DNA of 52,691 nt from CAYNCE01 sp964522515 (GTDB lineage Bacteria > Patescibacteriota > Patescibacteriia > UBA2196): contig CAZFWC010000003.1 in assembly GCA_964522515.1 (NCBI GenBank), forward strand, positions 1 through 52,691, given 5' to 3'. The position numbers and the translations under genes were made by a program. Numbering within the stretch: the stretch's first letter is position 1; every line of letters begins with the position of its first letter. Under the pieces are notes generated by a model. That model saw nothing but the letters and a program-made list of their open reading frames with translations, made no database searches and was not told where the DNA came from. Shown here one piece after another: positions 29,385 through 36,716 of this stretch.

Positions 29385-31174
29385 ATAATGATAATCAAAT
29401 AACTTATTTTGCAAAAACAAACTTTCGTAATCAAAACAAAAAGTTTGGAATTATGCTTGACGACCGTCGCAGGCATATGTATGTTGTTGGGAAAACTGGT
29501 GTTGGAAAAACAGTGCTTTTAAAAAATATGATTATTCAAGATATTGAAAACGGACACGGTTTAGCTTATCTTGATCCTCACGGGGATGATGTTCAGGATG
29601 TTTTAGAATGTATTCCTTCAAGCAGAATAAATGATGTTGTTTATTTTAATCCAGCTGACACTTCTTACCCAATTGCTTTTAATGTTTTGGAAAATGTTAA
29701 TCCAGAATACAAGCATTTGGTGGCTGACGGTTTAATGGGAGTGTTCACAAAAATTTGGGCAAATCTTTGGTCAGCAAGAATGGAACACATTTTGCGAAAT
29801 TGTATTTTAGCTTTGCTTGATACACCGGGAAATACTTTATTAGGAATTATGCGTTTGTTAGTTGATAAAGATTTTCGCAGAAAAATTGTAAATAATGTAA
29901 CTGATCCAATTGTTAAATCTTTTTGGATTGATGAATACGCAAATTGGAACGACCGTTTTAGAATTGAAGCGATTCAACCAATTCAAAATAAAATTGGACA
30001 ATTTTTATCTTCGTCAATTATTAGAAATATTGTTGGACAAGCAAAATCAACTGTTGACATTCGTAAAATTATGGATGACAGAAGAATACTTTTAATGAAT
30101 TTGTCAAAAGGCAAAATTGGAGAAGATAATTCTAATTTGTTAGGAGCAATGATGATTACTAGATTACAATTAGCCGCAATGTCAAGAGTTGATATTTCTG
30201 AAAACGAAAGAAACGATTATTTTTTATATGTTGATGAAATGCAAAATTTTGTAACAGAATCTTTTGCTGATATTTTATCAGAAGCCCGAAAATATCATTT
30301 AAATTTAATTTTGTCTCATCAATATATTGCTCAACTTTCTACGCCAGAAAGTTCAAAAGTTCGTGACGCGATTTTTGGAAATGTTGGAACTATTATTTGT
30401 TTTAGAGTTGGCGCGGCTGACGCGTATTTTTTACTTAAAGAATTTGAACCGTATTTTACTGAAGAAGATTTGGTTAATTTAAATAAATATGAAATTTATT
30501 TAAAATTATTAATTAATGGAGTTGCCTCACGACCGTTTTCTGCTTCAACTTTAGCGCCGTTTTTAGAATCTAAAAAAAGTTTGAAAAATATGGAAAAAGT
30601 AATTAAAGTTTCGCGCGAAAGATACACAAATCCAAAACAAGAGGTTGAAGAAAAAATTATTCGTTGGCTTGATTTAGAAGATACATTTAAAACTCAAGCT
30701 GATGAAAGTAAATTATCTGGAGGTGAAGTAATGTTTAAAAAAGGTTTTGGAACTGAAAAATTAGTTGATCAAAAAAGAAAAAAAATAGAAAATAATCCCG
30801 AGTACTTAGAGCAAAAAAAAGTTGAACAAAAAAAAGAGCCAGAGAATCAAAACAAATTAGAAGCAATTTGTGACGCGTGCGGAAAAACAACTTATTTGTC
30901 TTTTGTTCCACAACCGCATCTTAATGTTTTTTGTAAAGATTGTTTGCGTTTGTTTAAAAATGGTAAAATTGATGTTTCAAAATTAGAATTTAAAAATTTA
31001 GATTTGATTAAAAAAAATACAATATTAGATCAAACAAAAATTAAAAATTCAGTTTCTGAAACTGATAAAAAAATAAAATCAGTTAGTCCTATGAAATCTA
31101 CAAATGAAATTCGTGGCACTCAGAAATTTCACGGAACGAATTTTTTACAGCCAAATGAAAAAGTAAAATTTTAA
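29381..31174 (+). CDS. ATPase half of a split type IV secretion coupling-type protein, with C-terminal zinc motif
   Basis: Seen: 597 aa. RecA-like ATPase at the very start: Walker A GKTGVGKT near residue 37, Walker B LYVDEMQNF near 283, and SHQYIAQLSTPES near 310. This corresponds to residues ~415-830 of the fused protein at 4993. Beyond the shared part it carries a CDAC...CKDC pair spaced exactly 17 residues apart (near 497-521). From memory this is a CxxC-x17-CxxC zinc ribbon known in other CPR and archaeal proteins; the fused paralog lacks it. A CCCGAGTACTTA palindrome relic (30796-30809) is translated as NNPEYLEQ. No partner secretion genes nearby. Confidence 0.85.
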   Translation: MNNDNQITYFAKTNFRNQNKKFGIMLDDRRRHMYVVGKTGVGKTVLLKNMIIQDIENGHGLAYLDPHGDDVQDVLECIPSSRINDVVYFNPADTSYPIAFNVLENVNPEYKHLVADGLMGVFTKIWANLWSARMEHILRNCILALLDTPGNTLLGIMRLLVDKDFRRKIVNNVTDPIVKSFWIDEYANWNDRFRIEAIQPIQNKIGQFLSSSIIRNIVGQAKSTVDIRKIMDDRRILLMNLSKGKIGEDNSNLLGAMMITRLQLAAMSRVDISENERNDYFLYVDEMQNFVTESFADILSEARKYHLNLILSHQYIAQLSTPESSKVRDAIFGNVGTIICFRVGAADAYFLLKEFEPYFTEEDLVNLNKYEIYLKLLINGVASRPFSASTLAPFLESKKSLKNMEKVIKVSRERYTNPKQEVEEKIIRWLDLEDTFKTQADESKLSGGEVMFKKGFGTEKLVDQKRKKIENNPEYLEQKKVEQKKEPENQNKLEAICDACGKTTYLSFVPQPHLNVFCKDCLRLFKNGKIDVSKLEFKNLDLIKKNTILDQTKIKNSVSETDKKIKSVSPMKSTNEIRGTQKFHGTNFLQPNEKVKF

Positions 31175-31192
31175 AAATTTCTAATTCATATG

Positions 31193-31224
31193 AGTTGGCT
31201 CCATCGCTCTCGCGTGGAGCCAAC
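31193..31224. repeat. GTTGGCTCCA...TGGAGCCAAC palindrome, copy 4
   Basis: AGTTGGCTCCA-N9-TGGAGCCAACT-type hairpin 18 bp after the ATPase stop. It could also end transcription weakly (no T-run). Confidence 0.75.
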
Positions 31225-31270
31225 TTGTTAAGTCAACTAATAAAAATTTTTTACTGAAATAACAAATAGA

Positions 31271-31331
31271 CTCCACCCCCCCAACCTGCCCGCCAGTGAT
31301 CTTTGGCAGGCGGGGAGGGATGGAGCCAACA
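31271..31331. repeat. GACTCCACCC...GGGATGGAGCC palindrome with nested hairpin, copy 5
   Basis: The outer arms are the same as copies 2 and 3, but the centre is replaced by a CCTGCCCGCCAG...CTTTGGCAGGCGGG hairpin. Confidence 0.8.
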
Positions 31332-31350
31332 ATCAGGTGGAGAAACTTAT

Positions 31351-31719
31351 ATGAAAATTCTTGCAATTGATTACGGAACAAAAAATATTGGTTTAGCTTT
31401 GTCAGATGATGAACAAAAGTTAGGGTTTGCGTACAAAACAATCAATAATTTTTTAGAATTAAAAAATATTTGTGAAAAAGAAAAAGTAGAAAAAATTATT
31501 ATTGGTTTGCCAATTAATTTATCTGGCACAAAAACCAAATCAACAGAGATGGTTTTTAATTTTATTAAAAAATTAAAAAAAGAGTTAGATCTGCCAATTG
31601 AAACAGTTGACGAAAGATTAAGCACAGTGGAAGCTGAAAAAATAAAAACTAAGAAACAAAAAAATATTGATGAACTTACTGCGCAGATTTTGTTGCAAAG
31701 TTATTTGGATAAAAAATAG
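31351..31719 (+). CDS. ruvX: RuvX/YqgF family Holliday junction resolvase-like protein
   Basis: RNase H-fold protein implicated in 16S pre-rRNA 5'-end processing (YqgF). Seen: 122 aa, normal for a short member: KILAIDYGTKNIGLALSD (first catalytic Asp), IIIGLPINLSGTKTKST, TVDERLSTVEAE (catalytic Glu region), and NIDELTAQILLQSYLD. I chose ATG 31351; a longer reading starts inside the repeat at 31271-31331 and encodes repeat-derived residues. A weak SD-like AGGTGGAG lies about 11 nt upstream. Confidence 0.93.
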   Translation: MKILAIDYGTKNIGLALSDDEQKLGFAYKTINNFLELKNICEKEKVEKIIIGLPINLSGTKTKSTEMVFNFIKKLKKELDLPIETVDERLSTVEAEKIKTKKQKNIDELTAQILLQSYLDKK

Positions 31720-31797
31720 CACGCGAATTTCCAGAATTACCTAAAATTTTCACGAATTTAAATTCTGGTTTATTCTGGTCATTTTGGTAATTCGTGT
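31718..31797. repeat. Family C repeat, copy 1 (before the WecA-like gene)
   Basis: AGCACGCGAATTTCCAGAATT at the left pairs with TTTTGGTAATTCGTGTTC at the right; AAATTCTGG/CCAGAATT are internal arms. The second copy is at 32895-33005. Confidence 0.75.
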
Positions 31798-31815
31798 TCT
31801 TACTTAATATGTAAT

Positions 31816-32922
31816 ATGCAAAATTTATTTTTTTTAATTTATATAATTCCTTTTATTATTTCACTAACCTTAGCGATAATCTTAACTTTAATAATTAAAA
31901 AATTAGCAAAGAAATTTAATATTTTTGACAAACCTAATGAAAGCAGAAAAGTGCATTTAAAACCAATTCCACTTTTAGGCGGAGTCGCAGTTTTTATTTC
32001 TTTTTTTATAACTTTATTAATTAGCTGGAATTTGGGCTGGCTAAGTGACGGAATTTTGCAAAAAGGACAAATTTTAGGAATAATTTTTGGCAGTTTAATT
32101 TTAATTATTGGTGGAGCGCTTGACGACAAATTTAAATTAAAACCTTGGCAATCATTTTTGTTCCCTTTTCTGGCAGTTGTGGTTGCTGTTGGTTTTGGAA
32201 TTGCAATAAAATATATTACAAATCCATTAATTTCTGGCACTGGTCCTTTTGGTCGGTCACTTTTTTATTTTGATTGGGTGAATTTAAAAATAATTTCTTT
32301 TAGCGCTTTATTTAGTTTTCTCTGGATTTTAGGAATGATTTACACAACAAAATTTTTAGATGGACTTGATGGGTTGGTTTCTGGAATTGGCGCGATTGGC
32401 GCGATTATTTTATTTATTGTTTCTTTATTTTGGAACGAACCAATGAGCGCGATGTCAATTTTGTGTTTAATTTTTGCTGGAGCGTTATTAGGATTTTTAT
32501 TTTTTAATTTTCATCCAGCTAAAATTTTTTTAGGAGAGGGAGGGGCCACTTTTGTTGGTTTTATGTTGGGTGCGCTTTCGATTATTTCAGGAGGAAAAAT
32601 CGCAACTGCTTTATTAATAATGGGAATTCCAATTTTAGATGTTGTTTGGATTATTTTTCGTCGCATTTTTTCAGGAAAACATTTTTACCAAGCTGACCGC
32701 AAACATTTGCACCACCGTTTTTTAGATATTGGATTGTCGCATCGCCAAACAGTTTTATTTTTATATTTAGTAACTTTAATTTTTGGCGCGTCATCAATTT
32801 TTTTACAAAGTAAGGATAAAATATTTGCGTTAGGATTTGTTGTTTTTGTGATGATTATTTTAGCAGTTAGTTTAGTTAAAATTCACAAAAAGGACAGCAC
32901 ACGAATTTCCAGAATTGCCTAA
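31816..32922 (+). CDS. WecA/TagO-type undecaprenyl-phosphate sugar-1-phosphate transferase
   Basis: Polytopic enzyme that moves a HexNAc-1-phosphate from UDP-sugar to undecaprenyl phosphate, starting envelope glycan synthesis. Seen: 368 aa, about 10-11 hydrophobic helices; RKVHLKPIPLLGGVAVF, GALDDKF (DD motif), KFLDGLDGLVSG (catalytic Asp region), FNFHPAKIFLGEGGATFVGF, and the carbohydrate-recognition loop DRKHLHHRFLDIGLSHRQ, the HHR pattern of WecA/TagO rather than MraY. The last residues (DSTRISRIA) and the stop come from repeat C2. Substrate sugar not resolvable. TAATAT lies 5 nt before the ATG. Confidence 0.9.
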   Translation: MQNLFFLIYIIPFIISLTLAIILTLIIKKLAKKFNIFDKPNESRKVHLKPIPLLGGVAVFISFFITLLISWNLGWLSDGILQKGQILGIIFGSLILIIGGALDDKFKLKPWQSFLFPFLAVVVAVGFGIAIKYITNPLISGTGPFGRSLFYFDWVNLKIISFSALFSFLWILGMIYTTKFLDGLDGLVSGIGAIGAIILFIVSLFWNEPMSAMSILCLIFAGALLGFLFFNFHPAKIFLGEGGATFVGFMLGALSIISGGKIATALLIMGIPILDVVWIIFRRIFSGKHFYQADRKHLHHRFLDIGLSHRQTVLFLYLVTLIFGASSIFLQSKDKIFALGFVVFVMIILAVSLVKIHKKDSTRISRIA

Positions 32923-33005
32923 AATTTTCATGAATTAAAATTCTGGTTTATTCTGGCTCAAAAGTAAAATCATTTACTTTTTCGCTTTTGGTAATTCGCG
33001 TGCTA
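32895..33005. repeat. Family C repeat, copy 2 (overlapping the WecA-like 3' end)
   Basis: ACAGCACACGAATTTCCAGAATT...AAATTCTGG...GGTAATTCGCGTGCT. An extra AGTAAAATCATTTACT palindrome is nested within it relative to copy 1. It provides the WecA-like stop codon. Confidence 0.8.
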
Positions 33006-33021
33006 TTTTTTAATAAAATTT

Positions 33022-33459
33022 ATGAAAAAATTTGTTTTAGTGTTTTTTTGTTTTAGTGTTTTAATATTAGGTGGTTGCGCAACAAACAAAAATACGCCAA
33101 CAATAAAAATTAATAATCATATTTTTAAAGTTGAATTAGCTCAAACTTCAGCAGAGCATTTTCAAGGTCTTTCTGATCGTAAAAGTTTAGGTAAAAATTC
33201 AGGAATGTTTTTTGTTTTTCCAGATTATAAAATAAGAACTTTTGTAATGCGAAAAATGAATTTTCCATTAGATATTATTTGGATTAAAGATAATTTTGTT
33301 GTGGCTTGTGAAAAAAATGTGCAAATATTTGATAAAAATAAAAATATCTCACAAGTTGTTTCTTCCGAGCCAATTAATTATGTTTTAGAAGTGAACGCAG
33401 GGGTTTGTGAGAAATATAAAATAAAATCAAACGATACGGTTTACCTGCCGACTTGGTAG
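33022..33459 (+). CDS. DUF192 family lipoprotein
   Basis: Seen: 145 aa. Lipoprotein signal peptide MKKFVLVFFCFSVLILGGC with lipobox LGGC, then a DUF192 domain: IKINNHIFKVELAQTSAEH, QGLSDRKSLGKNSGMFFVF, MRKMNFPLDIIWI, VLEVNAGVCEKYKI. Predicted to be anchored on the outer face of the cytoplasmic membrane. The biochemical role of DUF192 is not established. Lies between the WecA-like gene and rplU, which has its own promoter. Confidence 0.9.
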   Translation: MKKFVLVFFCFSVLILGGCATNKNTPTIKINNHIFKVELAQTSAEHFQGLSDRKSLGKNSGMFFVFPDYKIRTFVMRKMNFPLDIIWIKDNFVVACEKNVQIFDKNKNISQVVSSEPINYVLEVNAGVCEKYKIKSNDTVYLPTW

Positions 33460-33460
33460 G

Positions 33461-33489
33461 TTGACATAAATTTTTAATTAAGTTAAAAT
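33461..33489 (+). promoter_or_regulatory. Promoter of rplU
   Basis: TTGACA (33461-33466), 17-nt spacer, TAAAAT (33484-33489); leader of about 30 nt. Confidence 0.8.
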
Positions 33490-33524
33490 AAAATTATTAT
33501 GATTAACTAAGATTAGTAAAATTT

Positions 33525-33848
33525 ATGAGTAAAATTACAGTAATAAAAACAGGCGGCAAACAATATATTGTTAAACAAGGTGATGAAATAAAAATTGAAA
33601 AATTGTCTGATGAACAAGGCAAAAATTTTGTATTTGAAAATGTTTTAATGATTAGTGATGAAAAAGGTAATGATTTAAAAATTGGCAACCCATTTATTAA
33701 AGACGCAAAAGTTGAAGCTAAAATTTTAGAGCAGGGAAGAGATAAAAAAATTCGGGTTGTAAAATATAAAAATAAAACTCGTTACCACAAAGTTCAGGGA
33801 CACCGACAATTATTTACAAAAGTAAAAATAAATAAAATAATTAATTAA
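33525..33848 (+). CDS. rplU: Ribosomal protein L21 (bL21)
   Basis: Large-subunit protein binding 23S rRNA. Seen: 107 aa, VIKTGGKQYIVKQGDEIKIEKL, GNPFIKDAKVEAKILEQGRD, VVKYKNKTRYHKVQGHRQLF. Full length. Usually followed by rpmA (L27), but here rpmA is about 14 kb away at 48271 with its own promoter. Confidence 0.96.
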   Translation: MSKITVIKTGGKQYIVKQGDEIKIEKLSDEQGKNFVFENVLMISDEKGNDLKIGNPFIKDAKVEAKILEQGRDKKIRVVKYKNKTRYHKVQGHRQLFTKVKINKIIN

Positions 33849-33877
33849 AAGTCCAAAGAAGTATTCTAAAAAATATT

Positions 33878-34042
33878 TTACAAAAAAACAAAACTCCTTT
33901 CTAAATTATGATATGAAAAAATTATTCCAATTAAAATTCCAGAAAATATAAAAATCAAGTTCAAACTATACAAACCAATTATTATCATTAAAATGCTTAT
34001 AATAATTATAAAAATAATTGAACCCAAAATAAATTTATCCAT
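33878..34042 (-). CDS. 54-aa two-helix membrane protein
   Basis: Seen: MDKFILGSIIFIIIISILMI begins a long hydrophobic helix, then YSLNLIFIFSGILIGIIFS is a second, ending HNLERSFVFL. An AGGAGGG SD lies 4-5 nt before the ATG at 34042, which supports translation. It starts 16 bp after the recR stop, so it is the last gene of the dnaB-ybaB-recR run. No family recognised; could be a small stress or envelope peptide. Confidence 0.65.
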   Translation of the reverse strand: MDKFILGSIIFIIIISILMIIIGLYSLNLIFIFSGILIGIIFSYHNLERSFVFL

Positions 34043-34058
34043 TTGTCCCTCCTAAATT

Positions 34059-34706
34059 TTAAATCTCTGTCCTTCCTTTAAACGCGTTAGCTAAAGTAAT
34101 TTCATCAGCGTATTCTAAATCAGCGCCTTGAGGAAGTCCGCGAGCAAGTTTACTGATTTTAATGTGAGGAAATTTTTTAAAAAGTTTTGTTAAATATAAA
34201 TTGGTTGTTTCGCCTTCAATTGTTGGATTTAAAGCTAAAATTATTTCTTTAATATTATTTTGGCTTGCACGCCGTAGCCCTGTCTTGCCGACAGGCAGGC
34301 TTGGCGTAGGAGGGTTGATTCTATTTTCTAAATTTTTAATATTTAATTTATCAGGAGTTACTCCTTCAATTGAATTTAAAACGCCATTTAAAATATGGTA
34401 AACTCCATTAAATTCTTTAGATTTTTCAAGCGGAACAACATCTGAACTTTCAGCAACAACACAAATTATTGTGTGGTCTCGTTGTGAATTAGAACAAATT
34501 GAACACAAATCATTTTCAGAAATTTGTCCGCATTGTGAACAATTTTTAATATTATCTTTAATATGCAATAAAGTGTTTGCAAAATCTGACAAAGTTTTTT
34601 TGTCTTTTTTAAGTAAATAAAAAACTAACCGTTCGGCAGTTTTTTGACCAATGTTGGGTAAAGAAGAAAAATGTTGAATTAAATTTTCTATTGATGTTGG
34701 TAGCAT
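34059..34706 (-). CDS. recR: Recombination protein RecR with an in-frame palindromic insert
   Basis: Works with RecO/RecF in loading RecA at gaps. Seen: 215 aa; HhH region FSSLPNIGQKTAERLVFYLL, zinc finger CSQCGQISENDLCSIC, Toprim domain ICVVAESSDVVPLEKS...ILALNPTIEGETTNLYL, and the C-terminal ARGLPQGADLEYADEITLANA. Within the Toprim domain a palindrome-family element (34264-34314) adds about 16-18 residues, PPTPSLPVGKTGLRRA, before the second Toprim strand. Normal length without it would be ~198 aa. The frame is kept, so the insert is presumably a surface loop. Confidence 0.95.
   Translation of the reverse strand: MLPTSIENLIQHFSSLPNIGQKTAERLVFYLLKKDKKTLSDFANTLLHIKDNIKNCSQCGQISENDLCSICSNSQRDHTIICVVAESSDVVPLEKSKEFNGVYHILNGVLNSIEGVTPDKLNIKNLENRINPPTPSLPVGKTGLRRASQNNIKEIILALNPTIEGETTNLYLTKLFKKFPHIKISKLARGLPQGADLEYADEITLANAFKGRTEI
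34264..34314. repeat. Palindromic element inside recR
   Basis: GCACGCCGTAGCCCTG...GGCGTAGGAGG outer arms with a nested CTGTCTTGCCGACAGGCAGG hairpin. Same two-level structure as the intergenic family-A copies. Confidence 0.85.
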
Positions 34707-34740
34707 AAAAAAAGAAATTGAGAAATAAATTATTTTTTTA

Positions 34741-34776
34741 AGATTTAGGCTGGGTTTTAAAACCCAGCTTAAATCT
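34741..34776. terminator. Long palindrome between ybaB and recR
   Basis: AAGATTTAGGCTGGGTTTT pairs with AAAACCCAGCTTAAATCTT; an 11-bp direct repeat TTATTTTTTTA flanks it (34730-34740 and 34776-34786). It could act as a terminator or attenuator on either strand within the dnaB-recR run, or be an inserted element with a target duplication. Confidence 0.5.
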
Positions 34777-34783
34777 TATTTTT

Positions 34784-35035
34784 TTAACTCATCATTTGTT
34801 TAGCCATTAATTGTTGAACTTTATGAATCGCGTCATTAAATAATTCAACAAGATTTTTTTCTTGTTCTTGTTGAGATAATTCAGAATTTAATTCAATAGA
34901 CAAAACTTCTTGTTTTCCATTTATTTTTAATTTGATTCCATTTTTTTCAACTTTAATTATTTCGTCTTTTAAACGCTGTTGAATTTCTTTTGCTTTTGAT
35001 TGGAGTTGGTATAAATTTTTTAGGTTGTTTAACAT
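34784..35035 (-). CDS. YbaB/EbfC-family nucleoid-associated protein
   Basis: Small DNA-binding dimer usually encoded next to recR. Seen: 83 aa against about 100-110; helix LYQLQSKAKEIQQRLKDEIIKV, strands GIKLKINGKQEVLSIELN, and C-terminal helix FNDAIHKVQQLMAKQM. The ybaB-recR neighbourhood is the standard one and supports the call. Confidence 0.88.
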   Translation of the reverse strand: MLNNLKNLYQLQSKAKEIQQRLKDEIIKVEKNGIKLKINGKQEVLSIELNSELSQQEQEKNLVELFNDAIHKVQQLMAKQMMS

Positions 35036-35070
35036 AAATTTTATTTTTAATTATTTTTTAATTATTTATT

Positions 35071-36468
35071 TTAATTTGTTGTGTTTTCTTGAGTTAATTT
35101 TTTTTCTAAATTTTTAAATGTTACTTTATTTTCATCCCAAAAAAGTGACACAACGCCAGTTGGTCCATTTCTGTGTTTAGCAATAAAAATATCTGTTTCA
35201 TCTCCGCGCGGACTGTCTTTTTTATAATATTTATCGCGATAAATAAACATCACAACATCAGCGTCTTGTTCAATTGATCCAGATTCGCGAAGGTCAGCTA
35301 ATTTTGGAATTGGTGTTGGCCGTGATTCAACTTGTCGTGAAAGTTGTGATAAAGCTAAAAAAGGAACATTTAATTCACGCGCGATTGCTTTTAAACCACG
35401 AGAGATTTCTGAAACAATTTGCACTCGGTTGTCTGAAGCGCTTGGGCTTTCCATTAATTGCAAATAATCAAGAACAATTAATCCAATATTGTATTCAGCT
35501 TGTAACCGTCTGGCCTTGGTTCTAATTTCCATTATATTTGCTGTTGGAGAATCGTCAATAAAAATTTGCGCTTCTGCCAATTCTCCCATTGCGTGTCCGA
35601 TTTTTGAAAAATCAGATTCACCTCCAGAGTCTTCTTTGTCAGATAATTTTCCTGTTCTCATTTTCCAAGAATCAATGTTTGCCTGCGCGCAAAGCATTTT
35701 ATCAACCATTTGTTCCTTGCTCATTTCTAATGAAAAAATTCCAACTGGGGTTTTTTGTTGAACAGCAACTTGTCGCGCAATATCTAATGCTAAAGTTGAT
35801 TTTCCCATTGAAGGTCGCGCAGCTAAAATAATTAAATCTGCTTTTTGCAAACCAGCTAGTTTATTATCTAAATGATAAAAACCAGTTGGCATTCCACGCA
35901 ATTTTCCTGAATCACGATGCAACTCATCAATTCTGTCAAAAGCAGAATTTAATAATTCTTTCATTGAACTGAATTTACTTTTTAAATATTTATGTGAAAC
36001 ACTAAACAATCTACTTTCCGCGCGGTCTAAAATTTTTTGCAAACCTTGTTCTTCATTGTATCCCATTTGCACAATTTCTGTTGCAGCTTTTATTAAATTA
36101 TTTAAAGTTGATTTTTTTTGAATTATTTTTGCGTAATGAAGAATATGTGAGGCAGTTGGAATACTGCTTGCTAAAGATGTTAAAAAACTTCTTCCACCAA
36201 TATTTTGCAGTTGTTTTTTTTCTTCTAATCTTGAACTTAAACTTAAAACATCAATTGGTTCTCGTTCAGAATACAAATCTAAAATTGCTTCATAAATTTT
36301 TCCGTGCGCGTCTTTATAAAAATCTTTTGGCGTTAAAATATCAGCAATTTTAATAATCGCTTCTTTATCAATTAAAAGAGCGCCTAAAACTGATTGTTCA
36401 GCTTCTAAATTTTGTGGAGGTATTCTAGTAGCAGGGTTTATTATTGTTGGAGATTTTTTATTACTCAT
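35071..36468 (-). CDS. dnaB: Replicative DNA helicase DnaB
   Basis: Hexameric fork helicase. Seen: 465 aa; N-terminal domain PPQNLEAEQSVLGALLIDKEAI; linker; RecA-type core with TGFYHLDNKLAGLQKADLIILAARPSMGKSTLAL (Walker A ARPSMGKS), Walker B IGLIVLDYLQL, SRQVESRPTPIPKLADLRESG, and the arginine-finger region IAKHRNGPTG. Complete. First gene of the dnaB-ybaB-recR-small membrane protein run. A family-A element forms most of its leader. Confidence 0.97.
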   Translation of the reverse strand: MSNKKSPTIINPATRIPPQNLEAEQSVLGALLIDKEAIIKIADILTPKDFYKDAHGKIYEAILDLYSEREPIDVLSLSSRLEEKKQLQNIGGRSFLTSLASSIPTASHILHYAKIIQKKSTLNNLIKAATEIVQMGYNEEQGLQKILDRAESRLFSVSHKYLKSKFSSMKELLNSAFDRIDELHRDSGKLRGMPTGFYHLDNKLAGLQKADLIILAARPSMGKSTLALDIARQVAVQQKTPVGIFSLEMSKEQMVDKMLCAQANIDSWKMRTGKLSDKEDSGGESDFSKIGHAMGELAEAQIFIDDSPTANIMEIRTKARRLQAEYNIGLIVLDYLQLMESPSASDNRVQIVSEISRGLKAIARELNVPFLALSQLSRQVESRPTPIPKLADLRESGSIEQDADVVMFIYRDKYYKKDSPRGDETDIFIAKHRNGPTGVVSLFWDENKVTFKNLEKKLTQENTTN

Positions 36469-36477
36469 TTAAGTTTT

Positions 36478-36627
36478 CCGCCTTCGCCCATAATCCCGAG
36501 TACTCGGGACTACTGGACTACGGCGGATACCTGTCTGCCGACAGGCAGGAAATTTTAATGTTTTTAAATAAAAAATTTTAATCTAAAGATATTATTGTTA
36601 GAGTTTGAGCGAAGGAGGTTAGCGACT
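36478..36627. repeat. Composite palindromic element, family A, in the dnaB leader (inverted)
   Basis: Reads in the reverse sense of 13481-13673: CCGCCTTCGCCC, ATCCCGAGTACTCGGGA, ACTGGACTACGGCGG, the CCTGTCTGCCGACAGGCAGG hairpin, an AT hairpin, then GCGAAGGAGGTTAGCGACT. Confidence 0.88.
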
Positions 36628-36632
36628 ATTTA

Positions 36633-36660
36633 ATTTTAGCAAATATTAAAATATATTCAA
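36633..36660 (-). promoter_or_regulatory. Promoter of the dnaB-ybaB-recR run
   Basis: Minus strand TTGAAT (36655-36660), 16-nt spacer, extended -10 TGCTAAAAT (TAAAAT 36633-36638). Places the whole family-A element in the mRNA leader. Confidence 0.55.
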
Positions 36661-36701
36661 CCCATTTTTTTTACACATTCTATTAACTTTTAATGCACAT
36701 C

Positions 36702-36710
36702 TGTTATAAT
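36702..36710 (+). promoter_or_regulatory. Extended -10 promoter of the GT-C-like gene
   Basis: TGTTATAAT, then 6 nt, then ATG 36717. Predicts a leaderless mRNA. Confidence 0.7.
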
Positions 36711-36716
36711 ATAATT

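Noticed and set aside
36693..36716. Upstream ATGs of the GT-C gene (36693), ctpA (50653) and the 54-aa gene (10388)
   Set aside because: They lie upstream of, or within, the best -10 box, so they would not be transcribed; for the 54-aa gene the SD marks the later ATG.
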